Shown one piece after another: positions 8,595 through 18,126 of a stretch of 64,000 bases of DNA (its first letter is position 1; each line of letters opens with the position of its first letter). Position numbers and translations under genes: made by a program. The notes beneath the pieces are model-generated. The model was not told the DNA's origin. It saw only the letters and a program-made list of their open reading frames with translations, and did no database searches. The DNA is taken from the NCBI GenBank assembly GCA_030849465.1, contig JARVLF010000017.1:496001-560000 (forward strand), read 5' to 3'. The stretch comes from Moesziomyces globuligerus (lineage: Eukaryota; Basidiomycota; Ustilaginomycetes; Ustilaginales; Ustilaginaceae).

Positions 8595-10244
8595 CTACGA
8601 GATGCTGCAGCAGCCCTGGGGTGAAGCGGAAGGTTTGGACGGCTCTTGTCCTGTCTCTAGCGTCGATTTCTTCTCGCTCTGCGAGTCGGTCTCGAGCGCT
8701 ATGGCAGCCTCGGCTTGAGGACGAGTCTTTGCTGGGGTGGTGAGGTAGCACTCTGGGAATTGGCGCTCGTTGACCCACTGCCTGCCCTGCTTGTGTGCCA
8801 AGATCATCTCGGCGACGACGCGAGCACAGCCAAAGGCGCGGGTCATGCCATGTCCGCTGTATCCGGCCGAGATAAACTGCGTAGCGCCTTTTGCTTGCGT
8901 CTCGTCACTTGACTGGAGCACAGGTCCGACGACTGGGTCCTTGGACTTGGTGTACCCCATGATGCCGGACCATTCCGAGTGCACCGTGTCCGCGTACGAG
9001 TTCGGGAAGACCTTGGCGAGGTACGGCCTAAGGAAGCTCGATACCTCTGGACTGAGCGCAGAGTCGTCGGCGATGCCCCACTCGCGGCCGGTGGCGACCT
9101 CGCGACCGCCGCCCATGATGTAGAGCGGCCCGTCAGCCGAGGGCGGAGTGAACTCGGAGCGCGGACGCTGGTGGCCGTACTCGAACCCGCCGTTGCCGCT
9201 GAGCGCCATACCCCACAGATGCGTGTGCGAGCGGGAAGGCACGGCGACCACTTGGGCACGGGTCGGGGTAATTCCACCGCGCGAGGCGTCGGCGAGGTGC
9301 GGAAGCAGGTGCGAGGCATAGCCATTGGTTGCATGCACGACATACGACGCGGTGATCTCGCCCTTGGGGGTCGAGAGCACCGATGCGGTTGGCTCGGACG
9401 CGGAAGAGATCTTGGTGACGGGACAGTCGGTGACGAGGTGAAGTGCGAGGCCGCGCTCTTTGGCCTTGCGCAGCGCGCGCTGATAGAGGAGGATGACGAG
9501 CGCACGCGGGTGCAGCGTGGCGCCGGGGATCTCGTAGACCGCCTTGATGCCAGCAGGATTGTGCATGCGCCGATCGACTTCGTCCTGGGGCACGCGGCGC
9601 ACGCGGTCCACGTACTTTCTCAGATCGGCGTGCTCGCCTGCGTGACGGAGCGAGTCCTCGTACGCGTCAACCTCGTCCTGCTCGAAGCAGATGTGCCAGT
9701 TGCCATCGTCGGTGAGACCGACCTGGTGCTCGGCCTGCTCGTCGGCGATAATGTCACGAATGGCGTCAGCCACTTCTGTCTCGAAGTTGAGGATATCGCG
9801 CACCACGTCGGCGGTCTTGCGCTCCACGGCCTCAGCACTGAGTGTCGTCGCATGCTCACCAAGTAGGTGGGCGGGGTTGGCGGCGATATCGTCGTAGGAG
9901 AGTGCCGAGGCGGTGGTGAGGTGGCCGCCGTTGCGACCGGTAGCGCCCGTGGAGAAGGCGCGTGCTTCGAGGATGGTGATCGACGAGATGGCGGTGGTCG
10001 AGGACGAGGAGAGTGCATTCACGAGGTGGTAGGCGCACGAGACGCCCGTGATGCCGGATCCAACGATGACGACGTCGGACCGAGCAGGCGGTGCATCGAG
10101 CGATGCAGGCAGCTGGTCCTCGGGCGTCGTCGCCATCCAATAGCTGACCGTAGCTTGATCGAGCGGCACTGGCAGCGGCGATGGCGACGCCGGGGCATCG
10201 TCGATGCCGATGGTCGAGATATCAACGTACTCGTGTGCAGGCAT
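8595..10244 (-). CDS. FAD-dependent oxidoreductase of the DAO family with C-terminal CaaX box, 549 aa
   Basis: Single-exon gene for a glycine/D-amino-acid-oxidase-type flavoenzyme. The dinucleotide-binding motif VIVGSGITG is near residues 57-66 and the second flavin-contact motif STGATGRNGGH follows about 40 residues later; YSGHGMTRAFG near the C-terminus is the usual FAD-closing segment of the fold. These enzymes oxidise amines or amino acids, making H2O2 when oxygen is the acceptor; the substrate is unknown. There is no signal peptide. The last residues are GCCSIS followed by TAG, a CaaX-like end (Cys-Ser-Ile-Ser) next to a second Cys, as in prenylated and palmitoylated proteins. The spacer between fold and box (about 40 residues) is polar and flexible. 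It borders the effector-like cluster but looks like a conserved gene. Confidence 0.9.
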   Translation of the reverse strand: MPAHEYVDISTIGIDDAPASPSPLPVPLDQATVSYWMATTPEDQLPASLDAPPARSDVVIVGSGITGVSCAYHLVNALSSSSTTAISSITILEARAFSTGATGRNGGHLTTASALSYDDIAANPAHLLGEHATTLSAEAVERKTADVVRDILNFETEVADAIRDIIADEQAEHQVGLTDDGNWHICFEQDEVDAYEDSLRHAGEHADLRKYVDRVRRVPQDEVDRRMHNPAGIKAVYEIPGATLHPRALVILLYQRALRKAKERGLALHLVTDCPVTKISSASEPTASVLSTPKGEITASYVVHATNGYASHLLPHLADASRGGITPTRAQVVAVPSRSHTHLWGMALSGNGGFEYGHQRPRSEFTPPSADGPLYIMGGGREVATGREWGIADDSALSPEVSSFLRPYLAKVFPNSYADTVHSEWSGIMGYTKSKDPVVGPVLQSSDETQAKGATQFISAGYSGHGMTRAFGCARVVAEMILAHKQGRQWVNERQFPECYLTTPAKTRPQAEAAIALETDSQSEKKSTLETGQEPSKPSASPQGCCSIS

Positions 10245-10752
10245 CTTTGCGGCGGTATGGATGGTGTGAGAAGGACAGATGTCGGCCCTCTGACTGCTAT
10301 CTACTGTATCGGCTGCGCAGCAGCATGTCCACGTGAGCCGCGCAGAGGTGCCAACAGCCAGGGTCCAAAGCTGCCGGTTTACTTGCCGGGCTGAGCCGGT
10401 TTTGCCGCCAGGCGCGATCCGGCCGAATGCGAGTCGCTTCTCCCGACGAGCCGGAAGTCGGAAGCTGGGAATGCGATTTCACGCGGCTCATGGACCCTTT
10501 GCGAGCGCAGCATGAAGCCGAAGCTGCGCCCGAGCCCGGCAAAGCTTGGCTGCGAGGCTCCGGCCGGCGCGTGGTCGGGATTGCCGGATGCGCTTGGCCG
10601 TGTCAGAGTGGACTGCACTGCACTGTACCCCGCATCCCACCTGAAATATTCGCGCTTGCACACAAGTCTCGCCCGCCAGGATCGCACAGGTCTCCTCAAG
10701 ATATTCGCGCCTCGAGACGCTCTGGCTTGCTTTTGGACCATCACTGGACTTG
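10245..10752. other. Divergent promoter between FAD oxidoreductase and enoyl-CoA isomerase
   Basis: 508 bp between two divergently transcribed genes. No TATA box in good position for either was seen; the nearest TATAAAG (10791-10797) lies inside the first codons of the right-hand gene. No coding sequence was recognised. Confidence 0.5.
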
Positions 10753-11766
10753 ATGTCTCGACCGCTGCACTTGTCCTCCTTTCTCCGCTCTATAAAGCCC
10801 GTCCGTACCTCGTCTGCTGTCAAGAGCTCCGCGACCGTCTCCCCGCTGTTCTTCGCACGCGCCGTCTCCTCGCCTCGTCTGCATCACACTGCCGCCTCGC
10901 CCGCCGATCGGTTCGATCTCTCCAAGTTCCCCCGCTACGACCCTGCCAAGCCGAGTGCCGCGATGAAGTCGTACACGCAGTCCTTCCCCTCCGAGTCGGA
11001 TGCGCTGGTGAAGCTCGCCTTTGACGGCGAGGCGCGCATCTGGGTCTTGACGATGCTGGGCAAGGAGACGCCAGACAACCGCCTCACGCACCGACTCATC
11101 GGTGAAGGTCTGCTGCCGGCCGTGAAGCACGTCGAGGCCAAGTGGCACGACATGCTCGAGTCTGGTGAATCGGACCAGGGTGCTGCGCTCATCACCACCG
11201 GCGGCACCGATGCGAGCGCCAAGATCTTCTCCAACGGCCTCGACCTCGAAAAGGCGATTGCCGATCCGCACTTTTTCGACCGCTGCCTCAACGCGCTCTA
11301 CGAGAAGCTCCTCTCGTTCCCCATCCCCACCATCGCCGCGGTCAACGGACATGCGTTTGCTGCCGGCTTCGGCCTCGCCTGCGCCCACGACTACCGCATC
11401 ATGAACGCAAAGCGCGGCTACCTCTGCATGAACGAGATCGACTTTGGCGCACCACTCCCCGCCGGCCTCCAGCAGGCTCTCGCCAGCAAGATCGAGTGCC
11501 AGAAGACCATGCGCAAGATCGTCCTCGAGGGCCACAGGTTCGGCGCCAACGAGGCCATGGACGCCGGCTTCGTAGACGCGCTCAGCGAAAGCCCCCAGGA
11601 TACGCTCGACAAGGCCACCGAGCTCGCAAACAAGCTCAAGGGCAAGGCAAAGATGAACGCTTGGGGCTCCAACAAGGAGGTCATCTACGCTTCCGCCCTC
11701 AAGATCATGAGGACAAAGCACGACGAGGCTACCGACGCCATCTTTGCCCCGCGTGCCAAGATGTAG
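10753..11766 (+). CDS. Delta3-Delta2-enoyl-CoA isomerase/enoyl-CoA hydratase (crotonase family), 337 aa
   Basis: Crotonase-fold enzyme of fatty-acid beta-oxidation, resembling Delta3,Delta2-enoyl-CoA isomerases, which move the double bond of unsaturated acyl-CoAs. Oxyanion-hole segments are IFSNGLDLE and NGHAFAAGFGLACAHDYRIM; MNEIDFG carries the acidic residue expected in the isomerase active site. The ATG at 10753 gives a long Arg/Ser-rich N-terminus with no acidic residue for about 50 positions, a good mitochondrial presequence. The protein ends in -AKM, which fits the relaxed peroxisomal PTS1 pattern [SAC][KRH][LM]. A second in-frame ATG at 10963 (Met71) would remove the presequence, and TATAAAG sits between the two starts. 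One exon. Hydratase activity remains an alternative. Confidence 0.9.
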   Translation: MSRPLHLSSFLRSIKPVRTSSAVKSSATVSPLFFARAVSSPRLHHTAASPADRFDLSKFPRYDPAKPSAAMKSYTQSFPSESDALVKLAFDGEARIWVLTMLGKETPDNRLTHRLIGEGLLPAVKHVEAKWHDMLESGESDQGAALITTGGTDASAKIFSNGLDLEKAIADPHFFDRCLNALYEKLLSFPIPTIAAVNGHAFAAGFGLACAHDYRIMNAKRGYLCMNEIDFGAPLPAGLQQALASKIECQKTMRKIVLEGHRFGANEAMDAGFVDALSESPQDTLDKATELANKLKGKAKMNAWGSNKEVIYASALKIMRTKHDEATDAIFAPRAKM

Positions 11767-11915
11767 CAAAGAGTAGACCCGCCCGGCCCCCAAAAAATTC
11801 TTTCACCTCCCGAGCGCAATGCTTATCGTAGCACTCGATGGCTGGTCTGTACGCTTGTGTGATGCTGGCCAAAGGTTTCGTGAGAAGCGGTCGGGGGGTG
11901 GTTAGGAACGGAGGG

Positions 11916-12661
11916 TTACATGTGGCAAGCGAGGCCCGTGTCGTCGGCCGAGGCAGCGAGGAGTGCGTTGGAGGACGAGAGTTCGCGGTTGAAGAGGTAG
12001 TTGCCCACACCCGCGCCTATCGCATCAAAGACGACGGAAAAAGTTCGGTCAGTATCACCTTCTTTGCCAGGATGCGTGGTGGGGGAGGTTGAACGTTACC
12101 TATCACGATGGCGGCGATGATGTAGGCGTTGAAGGTCATGGCGACGAGCATGAGGAGGAAGCTTATGGCGACCGAGAGCGCATAGAGGGTCGATCTGATG
12201 AGCTGGGTTCTGCGACTCGTTTCGAGGGGTACGATCCAACCCCTGCGGTCGTCGTCGTCCCGAGCGCCGAAGGGGGTGGAGGTCGAACGGCATTTGGCCA
12301 AGCTACGTGGCAGGGCTATCGCTGCAGTTGAAGAGGCCGGGTTGGTGGTTGGCAGACGGAGCGAAGCACGACGACGATGCGCGGGGCTGACGGGCATCGA
12401 ACGGAGCAGACGTGCATCGAACCTTCGGATCGACAACCGCAACCACTCGTACATCACCCCAGCCAACACGATCAGCCCCAGCGAGACGTACAGCGATAGC
12501 GGCGTCGTGATCCGCCACGCCGACGTCAACACGCACAGGTTGCGCGTCTCCCAGTTCCACACCATGTTCATACTACAGCCTCCCATGTCTCCGTGGTCCA
12601 TGCCTCCATGCCCCATCCCGCCATGATCCATTCCCCCGTGATCCATACCGCCGTGATTCAT
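11916..12661 (-). CDS. Ctr-family high-affinity copper transporter, 220 aa, two exons
   Basis: Membrane Cu(I) importer that works as a trimer. Exon 1 runs 12661 to 12100 and exon 2 runs 12016 to 11916 (83-bp intron, phase 1). The extracellular N-terminus is built from Met/His/Gly repeats (MDHGGMDHGGM type), the copper-collecting part. Three transmembrane segments: about residues 53-74, 158-178 and 179-197. TM2 carries the conserved MxxxM selectivity filter (Met171, Met175) and TM3 the packing motif GxxxG (Gly188, Gly192), which is created across the splice junction. The cytoplasmic loop between TM1 and TM2 is about 80 residues, Arg/Ser-rich. The short C-terminus has one Cys-His near its end (ACHM), a usual copper-handoff feature. 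Convergent with the upstream isomerase gene, 149 bp apart. Confidence 0.93.
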
Positions 12662-13006
12662 CGCGAAGCACCACGGTTACTGCGTAAAGGCGTCTGCGTC
12701 GTATCCAGCTGGTCGTAAAGCTGGCAGCAGCGCTGTCTCGGTGTCGATCGTAAGGGGCGTGAGATACGAGATGTGATGGGCGTCAAAGATCAAGGGGCGC
12801 GTGCGGACCGCCGTCGCTTTGGCACATCTGATAAATTCGGCCTCCGACCGTGCGCAAGCCCTATTTCACTCGCTTAAGCCTCAACACCCTCGCCGACACG
12901 CATGCCACACGACACGGACCTCTTTTCTCTCCACACACACGCCGGTTCGCTGTGGTGAGCTTGACCATGACATTCAGAAGACGTCCTCGGAAGGGAAGGA
13001 TCGTGA
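12662..13006. other. Intergenic region upstream of the copper transporter
   Basis: 345 bp holding the promoter of the Ctr gene and the 3' end of the Rsc4-like gene. An AT-rich TTTATC (minus strand, about 12830-12836) lies about 170 bp from the Ctr ATG. No recognised copper-response element and no gene. Confidence 0.45.
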
Positions 13007-16000
13007 TTAGCAGAAGTAGATCGAGTAACGCTCGGCAGGCACCTGGCTGAGCGGCGAGTAGGACGGTTTGGGCGCGACCGAGATCTCAAACACGTTGATG
13101 CCCCTCTTGGGCAGCAGCCTCACTTTGCAGTGCGAGCGTCCGAGCGACGTGGTAAACGCCTCTCCCGCATCCTGTCCTTCGTCGGCCTCTTCCAAGAGTG
13201 CCGGATCGATCAACGCGTCCGCAGCTAGCCAGTCGCCCTTGGTCGGCCTGCCGTTGAACCACAGCTGCGGCTGCCACGGCCACGTCAGCGCCTCCTCACC
13301 ACCCTCCCCGCCTACCTCCACCTTATCCTCTGTCGTCTTGGTTGCCTGATCATCGCCATCGCCGTTCCGTGCACCTGCCATGGCTTCGTCTGCGTCCGCC
13401 GGCCCGGATTCCGCTTCCGCCTTCGGCGCGGCGGGTTTGGGTTTGCGCGTGAGCATGCGGAGCGGAAAGGCGATGGTGATGCTCGAGGCGTTAGGCGGGA
13501 TCTGGAGCGTGTGCTGGGTGAGCGCGGTGTTCTTGACCTCGAGAGGCGGCACGGCGAGCGTGGCGCCCTCGGGCGTCTCGACCTCCATGTCGATGGCAAA
13601 GCTCTCGATCAGCGGCGTGCGGTGCTCGAGCCCCTCGAACGGCAGCGGCGCGCTGGGCTCGGCGGGCAGCAGCGCCTCCTTGCGCTTGACCGGCGACGTC
13701 GGCTCCATCCCGACGATCCCGGCTCCAAACGCCGCATGCCCCGCCTGCGCACCCGCCGCACCGGGAGGCAGCATCTGATTCGGCCCCGAGGGACTGAACG
13801 CCGCGCCCTGCCCCTGCGCACGCTGCTGCGCCAGCATCTGCTGCTGGTACTGCTGCTGCTGCTGGTACTGCTGCTGCTGCTGCTGCTGCTGCTGTTCGAG
13901 CATCTGCTGCTGCTGCTGTTGCTGCGCCTTCTGCTGCGCCTTTTGCTGCTGCTGACGCTGACGCTGCTGCTGCTGTTCCTGCTGGCGTTGCTGCTGCTGC
14001 ATGTAGATCTGATGCTGCAACTGCTGCTGCTGAGCGAGCTGCTGCTGCTGCCACTGCGGCACGGGCTGCGCCGCCAGCGCCGCCTGCTGCTGCTGCTGCG
14101 CCATCTCCTCCTGCTGCTGCTGCAGCGCCAGCTTGCGCTGCATCTCCTCGTGCGCCGCGATGGCCGCCTGGCGCGCCGCCGCCTCGTGCTTCTTGGGTCG
14201 ACCCGGCCCGATGCGACGCTCGAGGAACGGGTACGGATTGGAGCGCGTCGGCGTGCCCTTGCCCGGGGGACGGCCGACCGGCCTCCTGCCGCCGTCCGGA
14301 GTGCCGGCCGGGCGAGCCTGCAGGTTCCCGGGCGAGGCGAGCGGCGTCGCCGTCGTGCCGGGGAACTGCAACGGCCGAGCGGGAGATCCGACTATGGGCA
14401 TACCGGCCATGCCAGCCATCGGCGTCATGGGAGACATGGACGTGGGCATCGAGATCGGCGGCGCCATCGGCATCGACATGGGCATCGACATGGACATGGA
14501 CATGGGCAGCGGCATGGACATCGAGCCGGGCGTCTGCATCAGCGGTGCACCTGCAGGAGAGGGCGAGCCGAACGGCACGGGCGAGCCAGCCGGCAGACCC
14601 TGTGCTGGCGGCACCCCGGGCGAGCCCGCAACACCGGCCGAGCCAAGCCGAATGCGGGACGAAGGCTCTGGGCTCTGAGAAGCGCTGGGATCCAGCCCAC
14701 CCGCCTTGGACACGATCATCTTGTACGCTGCCTTGTGGGCCTCGATGGTGCTGTTGGCGGCGAGATGGAGCGGGAGCGCCGACTGTCTGACATCGTCCTT
14801 CTCGAGCGTGAAGCCATCCTGGATGAGGGCCGGGATGGCCTCGCGCTCAAAGTAGGCGCGGATCTCGTGGGCGTCGTGCCAGACGGTAGAGTCGGGCGGG
14901 TAGAAGGTGAATGCGTTTGAGAGCATGAGTTCGAGGTCGGTGAAGAGAGCGTGCGCGTTGATGTAGGCCTTCTCGTAGACGCGGTGTTCGATGTCGCCAA
15001 GGCAGATGGGTTTCTGGATGATCTGGTAGTACTCGGGCATCTCGCTTCGTTTGGGGAGCGTGTCGAACTGAGCGACGATGGGGTAGCCGCGCGAGCCGAC
15101 GACGCGGCGCAGATCGTGTACGAGCTGGCGCAGCGTAGCCTTGAGACGCTTGCCGCGCTTGCCCGGGCGCTTGCGGCCATCGAGGAGGCCGCCCTTGGTG
15201 AGCTTGCCCGAGGCGGCCTCGTCCCAGTCGTCGGCATCGGCGTCATCGTCGTCGTCCGCCTGCGAGCTGGGCGTGCCGACGGCCGTGGCGGGCTGCTGGC
15301 TCGGCTGACGCGCGGGCGTCGCGGGCGGTTCGGACGCTGGCTGTGTGGTAGCCACCGGTGCTGCGGGAAGAGCCGGTGCCGGAGCTTGCGAGGTTGGCGG
15401 CGATGGATGCGCTGGGGCTTGCGCAGACGGAGCGGCGGCCACGGCGACGTCGTGCGGTTCCGACTTGGGGCCTTGGTGCTCGTTGAGCTTCTGCTGCGAT
15501 TTTGTGGAGCGGAGCGTGATGCGTTTGGAGCGAGCGGGCGTAGCCTCTGCGGGCGGCGCGGCGGAAGCCGTCGAGGCGGTTGGATCTGCGGGCATGGGAG
15601 CGAGGCTGGGCTCGGGGAGGCTCTCTACGATCTGTACGTAGGTGATCTTGACGAGGCTGTGGAGTTCCTTTGCCTTGAGCCAGACGGGGGTGTCGCGTAA
15701 GTTGTAGCGTTTTGCGTTGTTGCAGATGGTTTCAAAGTCGTGCTTGACGTCGGGCAAGCTTGCGTAGGCGCGATTGTCGAGGTGTTCCTGGATGCGTTCG
15801 AGCGCGACGGGCCGCTTGATGATTTCGTAGTAGTCCGGATACTCGGTGGCATCGGGGAGTTCGAGGAAGAATTCGTGGAGCGGAGCGCCGTCGGAGGGAT
15901 CGATGGCTTGCATGACCGTGTCCATGAGCTTCTGTCCGCTTTGGGTGATCTGGTCGAGCGAGAGGCTGTGGATCTTGCGTTCGATGGCGCCCATGCCCGC

Positions 16001-16159
16001 CGTGCTGGCCGAGTTGGAGGCGGCCATGCTCGACGACGACGCCGTCGGATGCGAGGCGGACGCGTCGTCGGCCGCGCCGGGCGCGTCGGCATTGCCGCGA
16101 AGCCGCTTGCGTGGACCATCGACGACGTTGGCCGCCTCGATGCCGCTGCGCCTCGACAT
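13007..16159 (-). CDS. Rsc4-like tandem-bromodomain subunit of the RSC chromatin remodeller, 1050 aa
   Basis: Two bromodomains lie at about residues 72-172 and 340-440; both keep the acetyl-lysine-pocket region (PDYYEIIKRP...NNAKRYN and PEYYQIIQKP...NAFTFYP). There is no BAH domain, which favours Rsc4 over Rsc1/Rsc2. The last 200 residues resemble the C-terminal region of Rsc4 proteins (LWFNGRPTKGDW, RSHCKVRLLPKRGINVFE). Between the bromodomains and this region lies a low-complexity zone: Met-Pro/Met-Ser dipeptide runs (about 530-590), an AT-hook-like RRPVGRPPGKG with a second basic patch GPGRPKK, then long Gln tracts (about 680-790) coded by a CAG/CTG-rich stretch (13800-14130). Role: binding acetylated histone tails for nucleosome remodelling. 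The ATG at 16159 was chosen. Confidence 0.88.
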   Translation of the reverse strand: MSRRSGIEAANVVDGPRKRLRGNADAPGAADDASASHPTASSSSMAASNSASTAGMGAIERKIHSLSLDQITQSGQKLMDTVMQAIDPSDGAPLHEFFLELPDATEYPDYYEIIKRPVALERIQEHLDNRAYASLPDVKHDFETICNNAKRYNLRDTPVWLKAKELHSLVKITYVQIVESLPEPSLAPMPADPTASTASAAPPAEATPARSKRITLRSTKSQQKLNEHQGPKSEPHDVAVAAAPSAQAPAHPSPPTSQAPAPALPAAPVATTQPASEPPATPARQPSQQPATAVGTPSSQADDDDDADADDWDEAASGKLTKGGLLDGRKRPGKRGKRLKATLRQLVHDLRRVVGSRGYPIVAQFDTLPKRSEMPEYYQIIQKPICLGDIEHRVYEKAYINAHALFTDLELMLSNAFTFYPPDSTVWHDAHEIRAYFEREAIPALIQDGFTLEKDDVRQSALPLHLAANSTIEAHKAAYKMIVSKAGGLDPSASQSPEPSSRIRLGSAGVAGSPGVPPAQGLPAGSPVPFGSPSPAGAPLMQTPGSMSMPLPMSMSMSMPMSMPMAPPISMPTSMSPMTPMAGMAGMPIVGSPARPLQFPGTTATPLASPGNLQARPAGTPDGGRRPVGRPPGKGTPTRSNPYPFLERRIGPGRPKKHEAAARQAAIAAHEEMQRKLALQQQQEEMAQQQQQAALAAQPVPQWQQQQLAQQQQLQHQIYMQQQQRQQEQQQQRQRQQQQKAQQKAQQQQQQQMLEQQQQQQQQQYQQQQQYQQQMLAQQRAQGQGAAFSPSGPNQMLPPGAAGAQAGHAAFGAGIVGMEPTSPVKRKEALLPAEPSAPLPFEGLEHRTPLIESFAIDMEVETPEGATLAVPPLEVKNTALTQHTLQIPPNASSITIAFPLRMLTRKPKPAAPKAEAESGPADADEAMAGARNGDGDDQATKTTEDKVEVGGEGGEEALTWPWQPQLWFNGRPTKGDWLAADALIDPALLEEADEGQDAGEAFTTSLGRSHCKVRLLPKRGINVFEISVAPKPSYSPLSQVPAERYSIYFC
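13800..14130. repeat. CAG/CTG-rich polyglutamine-coding tract in the Rsc4-like gene
   Basis: Long imperfect trinucleotide run (CTG on the plus strand, CAG on the coding strand) encoding glutamine tracts with interspersed Ala, Leu, Met and Arg. Likely length-variable between strains. Confidence 0.8.
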
Positions 16160-17250
16160 GGCTGCCAATGTGCCCGCAGCTGCAAGGGAAAAAGAAGAAG
16201 ACGAAAGGAGCGGCGGAAGCGAATGCGAGCGCGAGAGCGGTCGGAGGATCCGTTCAAGTTAAGGTTTGCCTCTGCGCCCAACGAGCGAGATGCGTGAGAA
16301 TGGTGGGGCCGGACACGCGCAGCTGCGGTATGCCAAGTGTCGGGCGGGTGCACGCACAGGCGGAGCTGCCGATGCGGAAGCAGCAGCAGCAGTCGCAGCA
16401 GCAGCAGTTGGAAAACGAGAGGCTCGATCCCCCGGACTGATCACGCGCGCGAAGTGAATGCCACGCGTGGGTGGATGGGCAGCCGGCGCGAAAAGGGTGG
16501 GTGTGCCGCGTCGTCCGCTTGCGACTGTAGGTATGGGTAAGGATGGCGTTGGTGGATGGGATCGCGGGATGCAACAGCATGGCAGCGTCGCTTGGGCCTC
16601 TCCACGGGCCCTCTCGCCTAGGCCGCCAAGTGTGCATTCCGGGTGGGTGTGTGGCCTTTGCGATCCTTCTCGCTTGCTGGTGGGACGCTTCTCTCTACAC
16701 GCTCTCTGAACCGCGAGGCGCGAAAATTGCCGCTGTCACGACGGGCACCAGCGCGCCCTTCTCCCCGTCATCGGCTGAGCTGCACAGATCGGGTCGACGA
16801 GATCGGGAAGATGCACCGCGGGAAAAGGGGGTCCCGGGCGCGCCTCGGAAAGGGATGGTGCAGCCGAAACGTGTTCGGCCGCCGTGGCACAGCCCACGCA
16901 GCTACTGTACAGTAAATTACCGTAGCTAGCGAGCGAGCCTTGTTCGCGCTTGGCGAGTCGAGTTGTCTCATGATTCCACGCGCACTGGGCTCAGGCCACC
17001 ACACATTTGCGTTTCACCACGACGTCTCATTTCACTCGACAGCGGCTACGTGGACCCCTCGCCAACCATCACAACAACCACCATCCATCGCCCACGGACC
17101 TGAAAGCCAACCGAGGCGACATCGAAGTCAGGCACACTACAGGCGCTTCCCTCGCTGCGACGACACAAAACCCGGCCGTGCCAACGACCAACCTTGGACT
17201 GCAAGTCGTTCGACTCTCATCGCACATCCCACCGCACATTCGTATCCACA
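16160..17250. other. Divergent promoter region of the Rsc4-like and SCAMP genes
   Basis: 1091 bp with a short CAG-type run at about 16376-16408 and otherwise unique sequence. No open frame here has a recognisable domain. Pyrimidine-rich sequence before 17251 is typical of leaders in this genome. Confidence 0.55.
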
Positions 17251-18126
17251 ATGGCGCCACCGGCCGACCCGTTCGCAGACCGCAATGCGCTGGATGCCAA
17301 TCCGTTCGCGGATCCGTCGGTGCAGGGCGCATTGAACGACTCGTCAAGGATGTATGCGGGCGGCGAGGACGATGCGGCCTCCTCGTACAAGGCGGCGACG
17401 GTGGAGGACGAGCTGCCGTCGTCGCGCGCCGAGGCGAACCGGATGGACGAGCTGCGGCGGCGCGAGGAGGAGCTGGCGCGGCGGGAGCGCGATCTCGAGT
17501 CGCGCGCGGCGCACATCCAGAAGCACGGACGCAACAACTGGCCGTTCTTCTACCCGCTCATCTACCACGACATTGACGCCGAGATCCCGCCGGACAGCCA
17601 GCCGATCATGCAGAACCTGTACAAGCTCTGGCTGCTCCTCGTCGCCACGCTCATCGTCAACATGGTCGCGTGCATCTTCCTGCTCATCCAGGGCGCCTCG
17701 GACGGCGGCAAGGACATGATCTCGGGCATCGTCTATCTGCCCGTCATCAGCGTCGCCAGCTTCCTCCTCTGGTACAGGCCGATCTACAACGGCCTCATGA
17801 AGGAGCATTCGCTCTTCTTCTACGTCTACTTTATCTTTGCCGGCTTCCATCTCGCGTTTTCCGTCTACGTCTTCCTCGGCATCCCCTCCACCGGCTCGGC
17901 GGGTCTCATCAACACCATCCAGGCGTTCGCAGGTGGCAGGCTCGTCGCAGGCATCCTCGGATGCGTGGCCACCGCCGGATTCGGCCTGCAGGGCCTCGGC
18001 AACCTCTGGTACTACCGCCTCATCTGGAAGCACAACAACCAGCAGGGGCACACATTCGCCCAGGCAAAGAACGAACTCGCCACCCACGGCATGAAGGCCT
18101 ACTTCACCCGCGGCTCCCAGGTCTAA
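17251..18126 (+). CDS. Secretory carrier-associated membrane protein (SCAMP), 291 aa
   Basis: Integral membrane protein of post-Golgi and endosomal carriers. The N-terminal cytosolic part has an NPF endocytic-adaptor motif (DANPFADPS, about residue 16) and a heptad-rich charged helix (DELRRREEELARRERDLE). Four transmembrane segments follow: about residues 127-150, 156-176, 188-210 and 220-240. The signature loop NNWPFFYPLIYHDI precedes TM1, as in all SCAMPs. The C-terminal tail is short. The ATG at 17251 sits just after a pyrimidine-rich leader. In a hyphal pathogen it probably serves polarised secretion and endocytic recycling. Its 3' UTR holds a perfect 16-bp triplicate repeat. Confidence 0.93.
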   Translation: MAPPADPFADRNALDANPFADPSVQGALNDSSRMYAGGEDDAASSYKAATVEDELPSSRAEANRMDELRRREEELARRERDLESRAAHIQKHGRNNWPFFYPLIYHDIDAEIPPDSQPIMQNLYKLWLLLVATLIVNMVACIFLLIQGASDGGKDMISGIVYLPVISVASFLLWYRPIYNGLMKEHSLFFYVYFIFAGFHLAFSVYVFLGIPSTGSAGLINTIQAFAGGRLVAGILGCVATAGFGLQGLGNLWYYRLIWKHNNQQGHTFAQAKNELATHGMKAYFTRGSQV

